A DNA stretch of 64,000 nucleotides from Smallanthus sonchifolius (lineage: Eukaryota > Streptophyta > Magnoliopsida > Asterales > Asteraceae), in contig CM042042.1 in assembly GCA_023525975.1 (NCBI GenBank), positions 8,439,501 to 8,503,500 on the forward strand. The letters run 5' to 3'. The notes below the pieces were generated by a model. The model was given only the letters and a program-made list of their open reading frames with translations, had not been told where the DNA came from and searched no databases. The translations under genes and the position numbers were made by a program. Shown piece after piece: positions 22,150 to 34,140 of the stretch; position 1 is the first letter of the stretch; every line of letters begins with the position of its first letter.

Positions 22150-23586
22150 TGAATGTTTTGATATATAAAAATATAAGTAAAAATATTTTTATAATGATTT
22201 CACAAGAACAAGTTTTAAATTTATAAAATGATAATTAAGTTAACTTAAAACACACATAATATGCAAGTGTACCTATCGCGTCGTAATATAGTTTAGGTAA
22301 GAATCAAGTATCAAACCAATGGATACGGTCGAGTTTCAATACTCATTTTTTGTTATCGTTTAGCCGGATTAATTAGTGAATGGGTTTTGTGTGCTTGTGA
22401 AGCAGAAAAGTAAATGACGGTAAAGTAAATAACATAAAAGTAAAAACGTTCATGAAGTGTGTAACAGAAATGTAACTATCAGAATAGTAAATAGCAGAAA
22501 AGTAAATAAGGCGAAAATGATCAGATTACGGATAGTATTGCTTCGAGCTTCGAGATTCGAATCAGCTTGGTATGTGATAATGTTAAGTTGACTAATTCAG
22601 TGATATGACTACTACAAACTTATGACCCGGGTCACCGCTAGAGCCTCGTCCTCACTACATTTGATTCACAAATTACGTTCTTTAAATTAAAATAGTAGTG
22701 CCCCCCCCCCCCCCCCGTTAGGGACAACAGTTACCCTCAACCCATCGAATGGTCATCTCCGAGTTGGTTTAAGACATCGAACTTAAAATGTTTTATATTA
22801 AAGTTAAATAGGTGATTATCTTTTACTCATCGGGAGGCGATGTAACAATGAGACCAAGTATAAAGACGTACCGTTCCCAACATGAGTTCACCAATTCGTA
22901 TAATAATCTCCTATAAAGACGTACGATCTTATAAGTATATACCAAACCTTGGCTTATCAATCTCTGCTAATATAAAGACGTACGGGTTTCAAGGAAGTTT
23001 GATTAAAAAGGGTTTTACGATCTTACTCTTTAAAATCAAGACATAAAGACGGATTTAGACAAAAATAAAAGTCCACCGAAAGATGGTTTTTAAGAACGGA
23101 TTTGTTAAAGACATAAACATACCACTTCATTAATACGTTAAACATTAACATGCACCAAACATCATCTTCACCCTAGCAATACAAAGAAGTTTTAGCCACG
23201 AATGTCCATAACGACTATCATAATGATGAGTTTCTTGGGCTCCCCTATTGTGGAACAAGGAGGAAGAGCCCCTCTACTCTCTACTCTAACTACGAGAATG
23301 CTCTATTCTTGAGTGTTCTTTTGGTCTGAATGGGTGTGTGCAATGAAGAACTCAAGCCTCCTATTTATAGGCCTCAAAATATGCAATGCACGGTGGTGCA
23401 ATGAGTTGCACGGTCATGCAAAGGCCTAGGGAATCAAATAGGGTACATAGGACACGGTACTGGGCCGTAGAGGAGAAGAAAGGGCAATGCACGGCCGTGC
23501 ATTGGGATCCACATCTTCTTTGGTTGACTCGCACAACCCTTCGTTGTTTTGCTGTCACAGCATCTGCTCACCACCACTGACCGCCC
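22150..23586 (-). repeat. LTR-like segment with palindromes (duplicate of 15541-16975)
   Basis: Same content; the three TGCACGG..GTGCA palindromes are at 23387, 23407 and 23488. The poly-C run is about 2 bp longer. 23587-23949 repeats the unassigned DNA of 16976-17337. Confidence 0.5.
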
Positions 23587-23949
23587 GTCACATCCGGACC
23601 GATAGCTAACACCACCGTCGCTTGCTCTCGTCGATGAGTGAAGCTCCCACGCCCGCAAAAAAAAACCCGAGAACCGGCTGTTTTCGACTACAATCAGGTC
23701 GCCGGCCTCCACTTGGTGCTTTGCCGTTGCTGTTGTGGAACACTGGTATTCACGGCTGTGCCATTCTCTCATGCAATATCATTTATTTTTCGCCGACTTC
23801 ATGCTCATGTATTCCTACATCACTACATGCAACACATAGGCCATCGTCATAGACCTATCTGCTTGTGCCACGCAACAACCAAGCTTTCTCAAGAGTGGCT
23901 ACTAACTTGCTAGCTTTTTTCTAATAGTTTTCCACCGCCTAAAAAAATG

Positions 23950-24576
23950 ACCGTTGAGTCAGGATTAGTGACGTGATGTGTATAAGTGTCGTGTCAGTTA
24001 ATTGTGAGTGCCTTGGTTAAGGCTGGGTGTGTAATGTCTAGAGTATGTTGTGTTAACCAAGTGTCGAGTTAATACTTATTCTTGGGTATGAGTTGTTAGT
24101 ATTGTAAGTTAAGTCTATGTCACAAGATGGTAGTGTTATTTTTATTATTGGTAATACGGGCTGAGTCTCGGGTGATGAACGGTTATGGGATGTCGTGGGA
24201 TGACAGGGGGTTAACTATTCGTTAATAAATCATAAAACTATTTTGCAAGGACCGGAGGGTCCGGAGTGGATTAAACTAATGAATATAACGTGATGGTTTT
24301 CGTTCAAATTAAACTATTAGAACTCACTCAGCGTAGCTGACTTTGTGTGTACGTTAGATCGTTTTGCAGGTAAGCGTAAGGCTGACGTATCTTGGCTTGG
24401 AAGCGGTGTTACTCGGATTGGTGTGCAGACATTCGTGAGGTAATTTAATGTTATTAAATAACAACAAAAGAATTTAGAAAGACTTCCGCTGTAATTGAGT
24501 TAATAATAAATGCATTTTAATTGAGATTGACCCGTTATGAGAACCAACTGTAGGATGCCCGGGTTGGGGTCTTACA
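23950..24576 (+). repeat. 3' part of a chromovirus LTR
   Basis: TTAGAACTCACTCAGCGTAG near 24318, then CTGACGTATCTTGGCTTGG and the end GCCCGGGTTGGGGTCTTACA follow the same plan as the LTR at 375-2290 (AGAACTCACCAGCGTAGCTGAC ... GGGCCTTACA). Its left part is missing at the duplication boundary, and no internal region follows. Confidence 0.7.
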
Positions 24577-25448
24577 TAATTAGTGGTCAATGCAAGACTT
24601 TTGTTGTCATCCCTACTAACAATTTTTACACCGAACACCTTGACTACTTCATCAACAATCTCCACCAAGCAATCATAATCTGGACATAATGTTTTCCACA
24701 GCTCATATTAATAACATCAAGTTCAAACTCCACAACAACAATTAATGCACATGTCAAACTTGTTTCAGATTATGTTGAACCTAAGCTTGAGTCACCAATC
24801 TCACATGGAATACATGTTCTCCAAGGGCAAATCCATTAAGCAATTTTTGTGTCGGGTGGAAAGTAGAGGCAATACCAACAACATGAGACTGTTGGGTTAA
24901 TCGAGTTGTTCACGGGTCACTGGTCAACGGATCAAACGGGTCATGGGTTCACGGGCTGTGGGTTGTGGATACGGGTCAGATTTGGCTCCAAACTTGAAGC
25001 AGAAGATTTCCATATTATTCATGTTTATTTACTTGCTTAACTAGACTTTAATTATTGTGTGAATTGGTCAATATGTGGACCGCGTAAATTGGAAAATATA
25101 TGGGAAATATGTGCATGATAGAGATCATGGAGCAGAAGTTCACGTGGGACTTCATTATGTTTGTTATATATAGAATAGGACTTGATTGTATAGTTAATAT
25201 TTTTCAATCAATCCGAGATAGCACAGTTGGTAAGAGTGTGTGCTTGTGTTGCATTTAACAAGGCCAGAACTGAATCATCAGAGACGGCCCTAATGCATCA
25301 CGAATATAAGTATATAACCATTTGCATCAATTGTAGTCTTGTTGTCTAAATTGATAAGTAATAGTATTATACCCTTGGACTCTAAATTCTTTAGCATAAT
25401 TGGTCTGAGCATCGGCTGTTGCAGAAATGGATCCCCATTTTGTAGCAT
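24577..25448. other. Unassigned DNA with a possible copia-type LTR
   Basis: 24577-24889 is unrecognised. From 24890 TGTTGGGTTAATCGAG, a TATATATAG at about 25167 and the general plan suggest a short LTR to about 25215. It is followed by AGATAGCACAGTTGGTAAGAG, which resembles a tRNA A-box region and may belong to a SINE; the B box is poor. No gene is seen. Confidence 0.35.
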
Positions 25449-26613
25449 GTCAATAGAGAAGTTTTATGACAAACCAATCTTGACTAATATTACCCATCAA
25501 GCTAAGGCCGGGAAGTGACATCTAGCTTGGACCGTAAGAAGAGAAACCGTTGAGGGTAGAGGCTTAGTGAACACATCATGGATCTGATCAACTGTAGAAA
25601 TAAACTGAACCAAATTTTTTTTGAGCAACCTTTTCTCTTGAACTAGTGAACACATCAGCGATTTAGGTTAAAAAGATAAAAACATAGAACTTTAAAAGAT
25701 AGAGGGTCTTCATCCTCTCCTAGTTCCGCCAACTTCCCATGTCTTAAAATTTCACCGTCATCTAGTGTCGCCATCAGCTACTTTTGCATGTTGCTAGTTT
25801 CGCCGTCATGTAGTATCGCCAAACCGTAGTTTCGCCGACATCATAAATTGTCGCCGGTTTGTGGAGTTTGTTCCCCTATTCTTTCTTCTCCCCTGATTCC
25901 CTCACAAGAAATGAGACCGAACAGCTTTGTGGCTGTCGTGAGGTGCTAGCCGCCGGAAAAACGGCCACACATGTATGGTGGTGGCGATGACGTCTAGGGT
26001 CACAAAAGCAGGTTGTATATGCTAACCCTAGACGCAGTGAGGATCTGTGGTGGCGTACATGTGGTGGCAGCAGTAGCAGCGTGGAGGCGGTAGAGTTAGG
26101 GTTTCGTGAGTGTCGGCGGTTGGATATGGGATTTAAGGTTGGGTGGCGGCGGCACTGGAGTAGCTGGTGGTTAACGATGGTGGTAGAAGGATGGTAGTGG
26201 ATGTTGAGTGCGGTGGGCGGCTAGGGTTCCTCCATAGGTGTAGGCGGTGGTGGTGATGTTGTTGTGGTTGTCTATGGCGGCAGAAGAGGTAGTAGAAGAG
26301 AAGACTGGGCGCATTTGGTAGTGGTGGTGGTGGGCAGAGCGGCAACGGCGGGCGGCCACCCCTCTGGCGATGTCTCTGACGGTTGTCTTCCTTAGCTCTG
26401 ATACCAAGTTGAACTTGATAAATGTATTGTATATAAAAGATTTGAAATAGATTATAATATATGGTCATCTTGAAGAGAAGTCAAGGGACAATAGAAAGAT
26501 GAAAAGACTACATTAACCAATACATTTAAAGACATAAAACCTAGTAGTAAATGAGAGGTTATGAAAGACGAGAAGTCTTATGACAACCAATCTTGACTAA
26601 CTAAGTTAATAGA
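25449..26613 (-). mobile_element. Deleted copia element: LTR, primer site, leader and RNase H tail only
   Basis: On the minus strand: a 5' LTR (26613 to about 26409, starting TTAGTTAGTCAAGATTGG), then TTGGTATCAGAGC, the initiator tRNA-Met primer site (26406-26395), then a GC-rich leader (26390-25640) whose open frames are low-complexity. It runs directly into the last residues of copia RNase H (QFISTVDQIHDVFTKPLPS, 25620-25545), a degraded purine tract and the first about 45 bp of the 3' LTR (TATTAGTCAAGATTGG). Gag, protease, integrase and RT are all deleted. Confidence 0.7.
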
Positions 26614-27115
26614 AATAGAAATCGGTAATGGATTCTACAACGGCCCAAATCACTACCTTACTATCATCTGAAAGTACCTCTATGGAAGGCGACCAAAGCT
26701 TTTGATTTGCAGACGACAGTTGTCGGTGATAATTTAGAATTGTATCAGGTGCACGAAGAATCGGTGAACATGATGTTGGTTGGGTGATTCAGCGCAGTCA
26801 TCATTAGTGATTTAGAAAAGCCGTCAGTGATTCAAAGAAGGTCTAATTAAGTTGATGTTCGTTCAGAGTTATGACTTGTAACACTTGGAGACTATTAAGA
26901 TGAGTCTGAAGCCAATTTCTTAAGATGAGTCTGTTACGCGAATGTTTCTAAACCTTATGTTATACTAAAGTAGGAAGACAAAACAATGACAACGTTTATC
27001 ATACGAATTTTGAAATCAACAATCACAACGAGTTTGTGTACATGAGAATACATATCATACAATATTACATAAATAACAGCAAAGCTAATCATATAAAAGC
27101 GGCTACATTCAAGCC
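26614..27115. other. Downstream flank of the minus-strand receptor pseudogene
   Basis: No coding or repeat structure was recognised here; it contains the 3' flank of the gene ending at 27116. Confidence 0.4.
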
Positions 27116-28643
27116 TTAACGACCCTCAATAACACTGATGGTCACATCGTTTGCCGAGCATTCTTCTAGTGTGATATGGTCTAAAGTTGAATTTGACTCG
27201 ACTCCACGAGTGAAAAATGCTGGTCTCTTTGGAGCAGGCAAGGATATGGTGTCATTGAGAAGCATGGAGATCATATCTGAAGTCGTCGGCCTATCCAACG
27301 CGCTTTCTTGTACACAAAGAAGTGCCACCTGAAAAGTCCTTGAGAATTGTTGTACAACATAAGTACTTCCAAGTGTTGGATCCTCCAACTCTAGTGCATT
27401 CCCTTGTTGCCATAGCTCCCATGCCTTATAGCATTAAAAATATTTTATGACCGACCCATTTGTTCATCACATTATCTCACTAAAAATATCATTAACCCAG
27501 TTTCTTTACTGAAATTTTTTCATAGAGTGTTAAACTAAGTGACCTAAATAGAATAGTTATAAAACTTAATTACTATCCGATGATTTTCAAATTTAACCTA
27601 CAATATGTTTCAGGTAAATATCCACTAAATACTTACCAAGCTTTATAATTATTCCATGTAAGTCATTCACTCATTTATGAAAAATTTACAAGAATAGAAC
27701 AATATTAGAACATGAGTGATTTATATAGTTAGAAAAAAAAATTAAGTGACTTCAATTGAACAATATTAAAACTTAATTACTGTTTCATGATTCTATCCCA
27801 TTGAAGAGCTGAAAGATGTTGAAAATGTGATGTTAATGACACTTACATATCCAAGAAGATTGACAGTCCGGTCAAGATGAACGAAGCTACTATTCCTTCT
27901 CCCACCGAGGATTTCCAAGATCAACACTCCAAAGTTGTAGATATCAGACTTGATAGAGAAAGTTCCTTCCATTGCATACTCTGGAGAAATATAACCGCTG
28001 AACACAACATGGTTAACTTAAGGTTACAAGAAATAAATAAAATTTTCAAATATAAAATATAAATCGGTGTTCATACTATGTTCCAACCACCCTGTTAGTC
28101 GTTGCTTGAGTCTCATTTTGATTGAACATTCTTGCCATACCAAAATCAGAAATCTTCGGGTTCATACTCTCATCTAACAAAATGTTATCAGATTTTAGTT
28201 CTCTATGAATAACTCTCATTCTTGAGTACTTGTGCAGATATAGCAACCCCTGAGCAATTCCTTCAATGATGTTAAACCGTTTAGGCCAATCCAGCTTAAG
28301 CTTTTTGTTTTCATCTAAGATATAACAAAGAGACTACATTATATTAATAAAACCAACGGCTAAAACGGGCATAAGTGCTTATGTTACAAACTATGCATAC
28401 CGAAGAGGAAGAAATCTAAGCTTTTATTAGGCATATACTCATAAATCAACATCTTTTCTTCCCCGTGAATGCAACAACCAAGAATCCGAACAAGATTTGT
28501 ATGTTGGAGTCTGGCTATGAGAATTAGTTCATTCTTGAATTCCACAAGCCCTTGCCCTGATGATCTCGAAAGCCTTTTGATCGCAATTTCTCGTCCATCG
28601 TTTAGTCTTCCCTGTTATTGTAATTTCTTTTTCCAGTAGATTA

Positions 28644-29781
28644 TGTAAGATGGTAAAAGACTCAATTGATTATTACTGAATAATGCATTACAATATATAG
28701 AGAACAGAATGCAAACCCTAGATACCTAATGGGCCCGTGGGCTCACAATAATAAACCTAATATCCAATACTCCCCCGCAGTCATAGCGGAAGTAAACCGG
28801 ACGCTAAGACTGGAAAATAAAATAAAAACATAAAAACCAATAATAATAATAAGATAAACATGCTTAGATCGACTCATAAATCTAAACTTTTGCCAACAAA
28901 TCCATATTGTGATTGATGTTGTCGTGCCGTCCATATTTGTTTGATTGTGCTATCCACAGCAATGGACTGTAGTCCTAATCTTCAAAAGGATGTGAATTTT
29001 TTTTTTCATTGGTTCTTGGTTCCCGGAAATAGGTAAGTCGACGACCGGCGACCGTAGTCGTGTGGCGGTGTGTCGAGGCTAACAGGCGGCGATCACTTGG
29101 ATCCGTAGATCAAACATGAGATCCGTAGATCTAAAAAAAAGAAAATATAATCTAATCAAACCATAGTTTGAGATCGGTGACCGTGGACCGTAGTCTTGGC
29201 GGGCTAAAACACCGATTAAAAAAAAAAGTGACGCTCCAATTTGGGAAATCATTAACCTGTTTTCAATCAATTTGAAATTTTTTTAGTGATGTCATGATCC
29301 ACTTTCCAATTTAAGTTCGAATATTATTATCAAGCAAACACATATATAACAAATATATATCATGTTTGGTGACAGTGGAGGCACTTAATTGTCGGCAGCA
29401 ACGAGAAACAAAGTTCTTGAAAAATAAATGCCTTAAGAGCAGCAGTCGGAATCTTGAATCGAAAACAAAGCTTTATTCGAACGAGAAACATGAAAATAAA
29501 AGAAACTAAACAGAGAACGGAGGTGGGACAGGGCGGCGGCGGCAGTGGCGGCGCGCCGCCCTGTCTAGGGTTTCATCTTGGTGGAGACGGCTAGGGTTTT
29601 TATTTTTTGTGTAGAGCAGCGGAGGTGGGACCAGAATCGTAAGGCTCTGATACCATGTAAGATGGTAAAAGACTCAATTGATTATTACTGAATAATGCAC
29701 TACAATATATAGATAACAGAATGCACACCCTAGATACCTAATGGGCCCGTGGGCTCACAATAATAAACCTAATATCCAATA
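28644..29781 (-). mobile_element. TRIM-like miniature LTR retrotransposon in an intron
   Basis: Two 126-bp direct terminal repeats (28644-28769 and 29656-29781), flanked by the 5-bp duplication GATTA (28639-28643 and 29782-29786). On the minus strand the right repeat ends CATCTTACA and is followed at once by TGGTATCAGAGCC, the tRNA-Met primer site (29655-29643). A purine tract (CTGCGGGGGAG) precedes the left repeat. The 886-bp interior has no gene; a GC-rich GGCGGCGGC zone lies near 29535. The repeats differ at few places, so it is fairly young. Confidence 0.9.
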
Positions 29782-29847
29782 GATTAGAGGGACAAAATGC
29801 AAGAATTGAAAAATTATATTAAACTTGAAAGTAACATCAACATCACC

Positions 29848-30253
29848 CAGTGTTGTAAAAATCGCTAGGCGCTAGTCGGGCGGTGGGGTAGGGCCTAGGC
29901 CTAGGCGGGATTAATCGGGGCCTAGGCGGGATTAATCGGATTGGAATTTTTATATGTAATTTTCAGTTTTTTATATATATACACACATTTTTATATGTAA
30001 TTTTTATAAAAATGTTCATTTTTAAACCACACCAAAGGTTTTCGCCGGAATTTGGCTGGAATTTTCAAGTTTTCACTGGAAATTTCAGGTTTTCGCCGGA
30101 ATGTTGGCCGGAATCTGGCCGCCTAGGCCCGCCTGGGACCGACTAGGACCGCCTAGGACCGCCCAGCGATTAATGGAGCGACTTGGCCAAAATTACTCCT
30201 CACTGGGCCGCCTAGCGACTAATCGACGCCTAGGCGCGATTTTTACAACACTG
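29848..30253. mobile_element. hAT-type MITE exactly at a splice donor
   Basis: Terminal inverted repeats CAGTGTTGTAAAAATCGC at 29848 and GCGATTTTTACAACACTG ending at 30253; 8-bp target duplication ACATCACC at 29840-29847 and 30254-30261, the hAT hallmark. The interior is rich in CCTAGGCG-type repeats near both ends. Read on the minus strand the duplicated 8 bp are GGTGATGT, which contain the last base of the kinase exon and its GTGATG donor. A truncated relative is at 46667. Confidence 0.92.
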
Positions 30254-30530
30254 ACATCACCTTGTAAACAGGTCCAAAACCACCTTGTCCGAGCTTATTT
30301 TCAGCTGAGAAATCATTGGTGGCGGTCATGATAGAGGCAAAACTAAACAATAATAGATCTCCATAACGGCCGTCACTCTCAAGATGATGTACATCCTTGA
30401 AGCTTTCAGAAGCTGCTAGCTCAAGAAAATACTCATCTCTCTTTCTTATCTTGTATTCTATAATCAATTATCAATGAATCAACAAATGAAGAACTAGGTA
30501 CAAACATAAGGTAGATTTAAGGTCACTCAT

Positions 30531-31742
30531 ACCTTTTCTTTTTTGTTTTCGTTTCTTCATATACCATAAAAACCCCAAACCGAGGAACAATGGCACAAAA
30601 ACAAGTGCCCATATCTGTTTCATGTTTTTTTTCTGTTTTGTTTCCTAGATAATGACATGCATGTTAGGTGCAAAGAGGCTGCAATAGAAGCAAAAAGAAG
30701 AAAGAAACATGTTGGGAGAATCTTACTTGTACTTGGGTTATCAAGAGTTTGGGAACTGATGACATACTTCATAGTAGAATTGATTCCACCGTCAACAAAA
30801 AAGTTACTGCTTCCTGTCCAAATAACACAACCGGTTCCATTGGTGTCACTGCTACTAAACCCAACACAACTGCAATCATTCCAACACTTGACAAAACAAT
30901 CACTAATGCTTAAGCTCAAGTTACTATCAGTAAGATTTCTTGTCTTTTGAGGATCAAACTCTCCCTTACGATAACTAAAATACTCATCCTCTTCCCTGCA
31001 CAGGGGCAAACTTGAGTTCATGCAACCATTACTTGAATTGTACCCGTAACACAACTCAGGGGTCCATGCATCGGAAATATTATAACTTGTAATCTGCCCT
31101 TTCGGTAAGGATCAGGCGTGTCCTCATAGTAAGGATTGTCTTTGTAGCTAAAGTATTGTTCTTCATTGTTGTACACAGAAGTGAAAATATATTTAACGTC
31201 TAGAAACCCACTAGTCCAGTAGGGTTGGCCTCTTCGTCGAATCATTAATCTTTGATCTGTTTCATTAATGGGTTCCCAGAAAGTAAAAGCTCCCGAATCG
31301 GGGATATCATCGCTAAGCCAAGAAGTCAATGTCCAGTTCTGTTTTGTTCTGGTGTCATATCCAAGCTTCATACCTGGTAAAAGTACATTGGTTGGGTGAT
31401 CAAAACTCTGCCACAAAACCTTCTTGTCGAACTCATTTATTAGACGGAAATTACCGGTGTCTTGAAGTGTTGCAGTCACGTTTGGGTTTGGCCCAGCCTG
31501 AACATCACTAATTTTCATCACAGTTGTCCCTCCGGCAGTGATGATCAAGTTTCCTGTGTTTCGGTCGATGGAGAGGACAATGATGTCTGAGGTGGATAAG
31601 ATTGGATTGTTAGGATTAGCTACCCATACTTTCCGGGCTTCAGCGTCATCAGTGTACCAAATTCCCAAGTAATTTTCGAAGAACCCTAACTTGAAATTTC
31701 CACTGATGGAGGCATGCTGGTCATAGCCGTTGAGTTGTTTAC
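30531..31742 (-). pseudogene. S-domain and membrane exons of the thaumatin receptor pseudogene
   Basis: The minus strand carries ISGNFKLGFF, YLGIWYTDDAEARKVWVAN, LWQSFDHPTNVLLPGMKLG and LMIRRRGQPYWTSG (bulb lectin and S-locus glycoprotein domain), then CYGYNSSNGC and DCFVKCWNDCSCVGFSS (PAN-like cysteine segment). Near 31100 the frame changes by one base. The exon ends about 30735 with donor GTAAGATT. The next exon, after TATCTAG (about 30644), would give a membrane span (MKQIWALVFVPLFLGLGFLW) and a basic stop-transfer segment. An A8 run in place of A7 puts it out of frame with the preceding exon. Confidence 0.85.
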
Positions 31743-34140
31743 TATTAGATAGATAAATACATATTATTATATTATAGGGATTAGAGTGTAATTATGTTAT
31801 CTATTTATACTCCTTGTAATCATTCTTTATTACACACAATAATACAATACAATTACCAAGATTAACTTGGTAACAAAAGTCCTCAGTGGCGAGATGCCAT
31901 GGCTGAGGAATACAAGGCTTTATTGAGAAACGGTACATGGACAATAGTTCCTCCCGTCTCTAACGCTAATGTAGTTGATTGCAAATGGGTATACATGCTT
32001 AAAAGGGATCAACACGGTACAATCAAACGTTACAAGGCACGGTTAGTTGCCAAAGGTTTCAAGCAACAAGCTGGTGTTGATTATCATGAAACCTTCAGTC
32101 TCGTTGTAAAGGCCACAACAATCCGTGTGGTTCTTTCCTTGGCAGTTGCACGAGGTTGGTCCTTACGACAACGATGTTCAGAATGCTTTCCTGCATGGTG
32201 ACCTACAGGAAACGGTTTATTTGCGCCAACCACCGGGATTTGTTGATCCCGCCAAACCAAACCAAACCATCTACGTCTATTGCACAAATCACTGTATGGT
32301 TTAAAACAAGCCCCCAGAGCGTGGTTTCAACGCTTATCTAGAGCTCTTCACAGATTGGGCTTCAAAGGATCCAAAACTGACCCGTCACTCTTTATCTACT
32401 CGTCTGCTGGAACTCTTTTATACATGCTCGTATATGTTGACGACATTATTTTGACAGGCAACAGTCAGGCAGCCATTGACGGCATAGTAAAAAATCTGAG
32501 TAACACCTTTGCAGTGCAAGACATAGGCACTCTATCTTATTTTCTGGGTATTGAGGTTACTTCCAAAGGGTCTGATTTGATTCTCTCTCAGAAGTACATT
32601 ATGGAGCTTTTAACCAAGGCTGGCCTTTCGCAATCAAAACCGGTTCCATCGCCTTGCTCCACCTCGGCTACTCTGGCCCTCGGTGACAGCCCACTTTTTG
32701 AAAATCCGGTGCGATATCGACAGGTTGTAGGGCCTCTTCAGTATCTCACCTTGACTAGACCTGACATAACCTTTGCAGTCAACAAAGTTTGTCAATTTAT
32801 GCACTCACCTACAAAGAATCACTGGTCTGTTGTTAAAAGAATACTCAGATATCTGCAAGGTACCTCGCATCATGGTCTTCTATTTCAACGGGCTTCTAGC
32901 TCAACACTACATGCCTATACAGATGCTCATTTTCGGTCTCTCACTGCTTTTTCTGATGCGGATTGGGTAGGTTGTCCTGATGACCGTCAATCCACCGGAG
33001 GTTATGCCATCTATCTCGGGCATAGTCACAGGAAACGCTGGACAAGCCACGTACCGCGATCCAGATCGCCCGTACCGGAATCGGGTACAAAGTCGTACCG
33101 ATCGCCTATGGTACGCAATCCGGATCGGTAAAATCAAGCGATCCCGATTGAACAACAATTAGAACCTTTATCAGCAGATTCACGATCCCGATCCCTTTGG
33201 TACGCGTACCGGAATTTCAACAGCCATTCAACCTTTTTTTTTAACAAAATTAATTTCTAGGTATCTGAACAGTTTAATATGAACGAATCTTTTTGAAATC
33301 ACTGCATTTTTACTCTATAAATACTCGAAAATATTACCTTTTAGCATACACAGTACATTGAAATTTATGAATTTTCTGTTATGATTATGAAATGTGTCAA
33401 TTTAAATTGAAATTTTATGAAAAAATCTATTTTAAAATGTTTTGTATATGATACACCGTACCGGACTATATGGTACACCGTACCACGTACCGAATTGGCG
33501 TTCCAAATGAACCTACCCCCCGTTGTACCGAATTTTAGAAATGCACGTACCGCGTACCAGTTTTCGTTCCACGTACCGGAACGTACCGCGTTCCATGTGA
33601 CTATGATCTCGGGTCTAATCTTGTCTCCTGGTCAGCTAGGAAACAATGAACTGTCTCTCGGTCATCAATTGAATCTGAATACAAAGCACTAGCAGATACT
33701 GTTGCCGAACTTACTTGGCTTGAAGCCCTTCTACGTGAACTTCACATCCCAGTGCAGTCTGCTCCTATCTTATGGTGTGACAACTTAGGAGCCACATACT
33801 TATCAGCAAATCCTATTTTCCATGCTCGTACAAAGCATGTGGAGATCGATTTTCACTTTGTCAGAGAAAAGGTTGCACAAGGGAAACTTTCGGTTCAAAT
33901 CATATCTACAAATGACCAGATTGCTGATGTTTTTACAAAGCCGCTACCTTCAGAGAGATTTGCAACTTTACGAGACAAGCTACAACTCGTTTCCCAGCCT
34001 TAGCTTGAGGGGGAATATTAGATAGATAAATACATATTATTATATTAGAGGGATTAGAGTGTAATTATGTTCTCTATTTATACTCCTTGTAATCATTCTT
34101 TATTACACACAATAATACAATACAATTACCAATATTAACT
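31743..34140 (+). mobile_element. Copia element, internally deleted, inside the receptor exon
   Basis: Two 125-bp LTRs (31743-31867 and 34016-34140) with 5-bp duplication TTTAC (31738-31742 and 34141-34145). The purine tract TTGAGGGGGAA precedes the right LTR. Directly after the left LTR, RT sequence begins (WTIVPPVSNANVVDCKWVY, YKARLVAKGF; 31899-32201), then LHKSLYGLKQAPRAW and YVDDIILTG (32280 on) and RNase H (33660-34003, HVEIDFHFVREKV, DVFTKPLPS). Primer site, gag, protease and integrase are deleted. One frameshift lies near 32150 and a hAT element interrupts RNase H. The LTRs resemble that at 36096. Confidence 0.9.
33021..33605. mobile_element. hAT-type non-autonomous element nested in the copia RNase H
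   Basis: Ends CATAGTCACAGGAAACG and CGTTCCATGTGACTATG form an imperfect inverted repeat; the 8-bp duplication ATCTCGGG lies at 33013-33020 and 33606-33613. Both ends are packed with GTACCG/CGGTAC motifs (about 33050-33110 and 33465-33597), the kind of subterminal repeat that hAT transposases bind. The middle is AT-rich and non-coding. It belongs to a different family from the MITE at 29848. Confidence 0.92.

Larger units (their letters stand above)
17587..23949 (+). repeat. Right copy of the 6.4-kb tandem segmental duplication
   Basis: Partner of 10977-17337, with the same order of elements. It ends at AAAAAAATG (23949), where a chromovirus LTR fragment begins. Because the foldback element is complete here and cut in the left copy, this copy is the better guide to the original arrangement. 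Confidence 0.95.
27116..30457 (-). pseudogene. Kinase exons of the thaumatin receptor pseudogene
   Basis: Exon 30457-30261 carries ATNDFSAENKLGQGGFGPVY (glycine loop). 28611-28401 (211 bp, the same length as in the gene at 42400) has REIAIKRLS with the ATP-binding Lys, and LIYEYMPNKSLDFFLF. 28314-28077 has VIHRELKSDN, in which the catalytic Asp of HRD is Glu, and an intact DFGMAR. 27997-27847 has GYISPEYAMEG. 27424-27116 is the C-terminal lobe ending SANDVTISVIEGR. All these exons keep their frame and GT/AG borders. So the kinase half decayed later or more slowly than the ectodomain, but the HRE change would already weaken or abolish catalysis. Confidence 0.9.

Noticed and set aside
26133..26468. 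His/Pro-rich open frames on the minus strand
   Set aside because: They fall in the GC-rich leader of a deleted copia element, between its primer site and RNase H tail.
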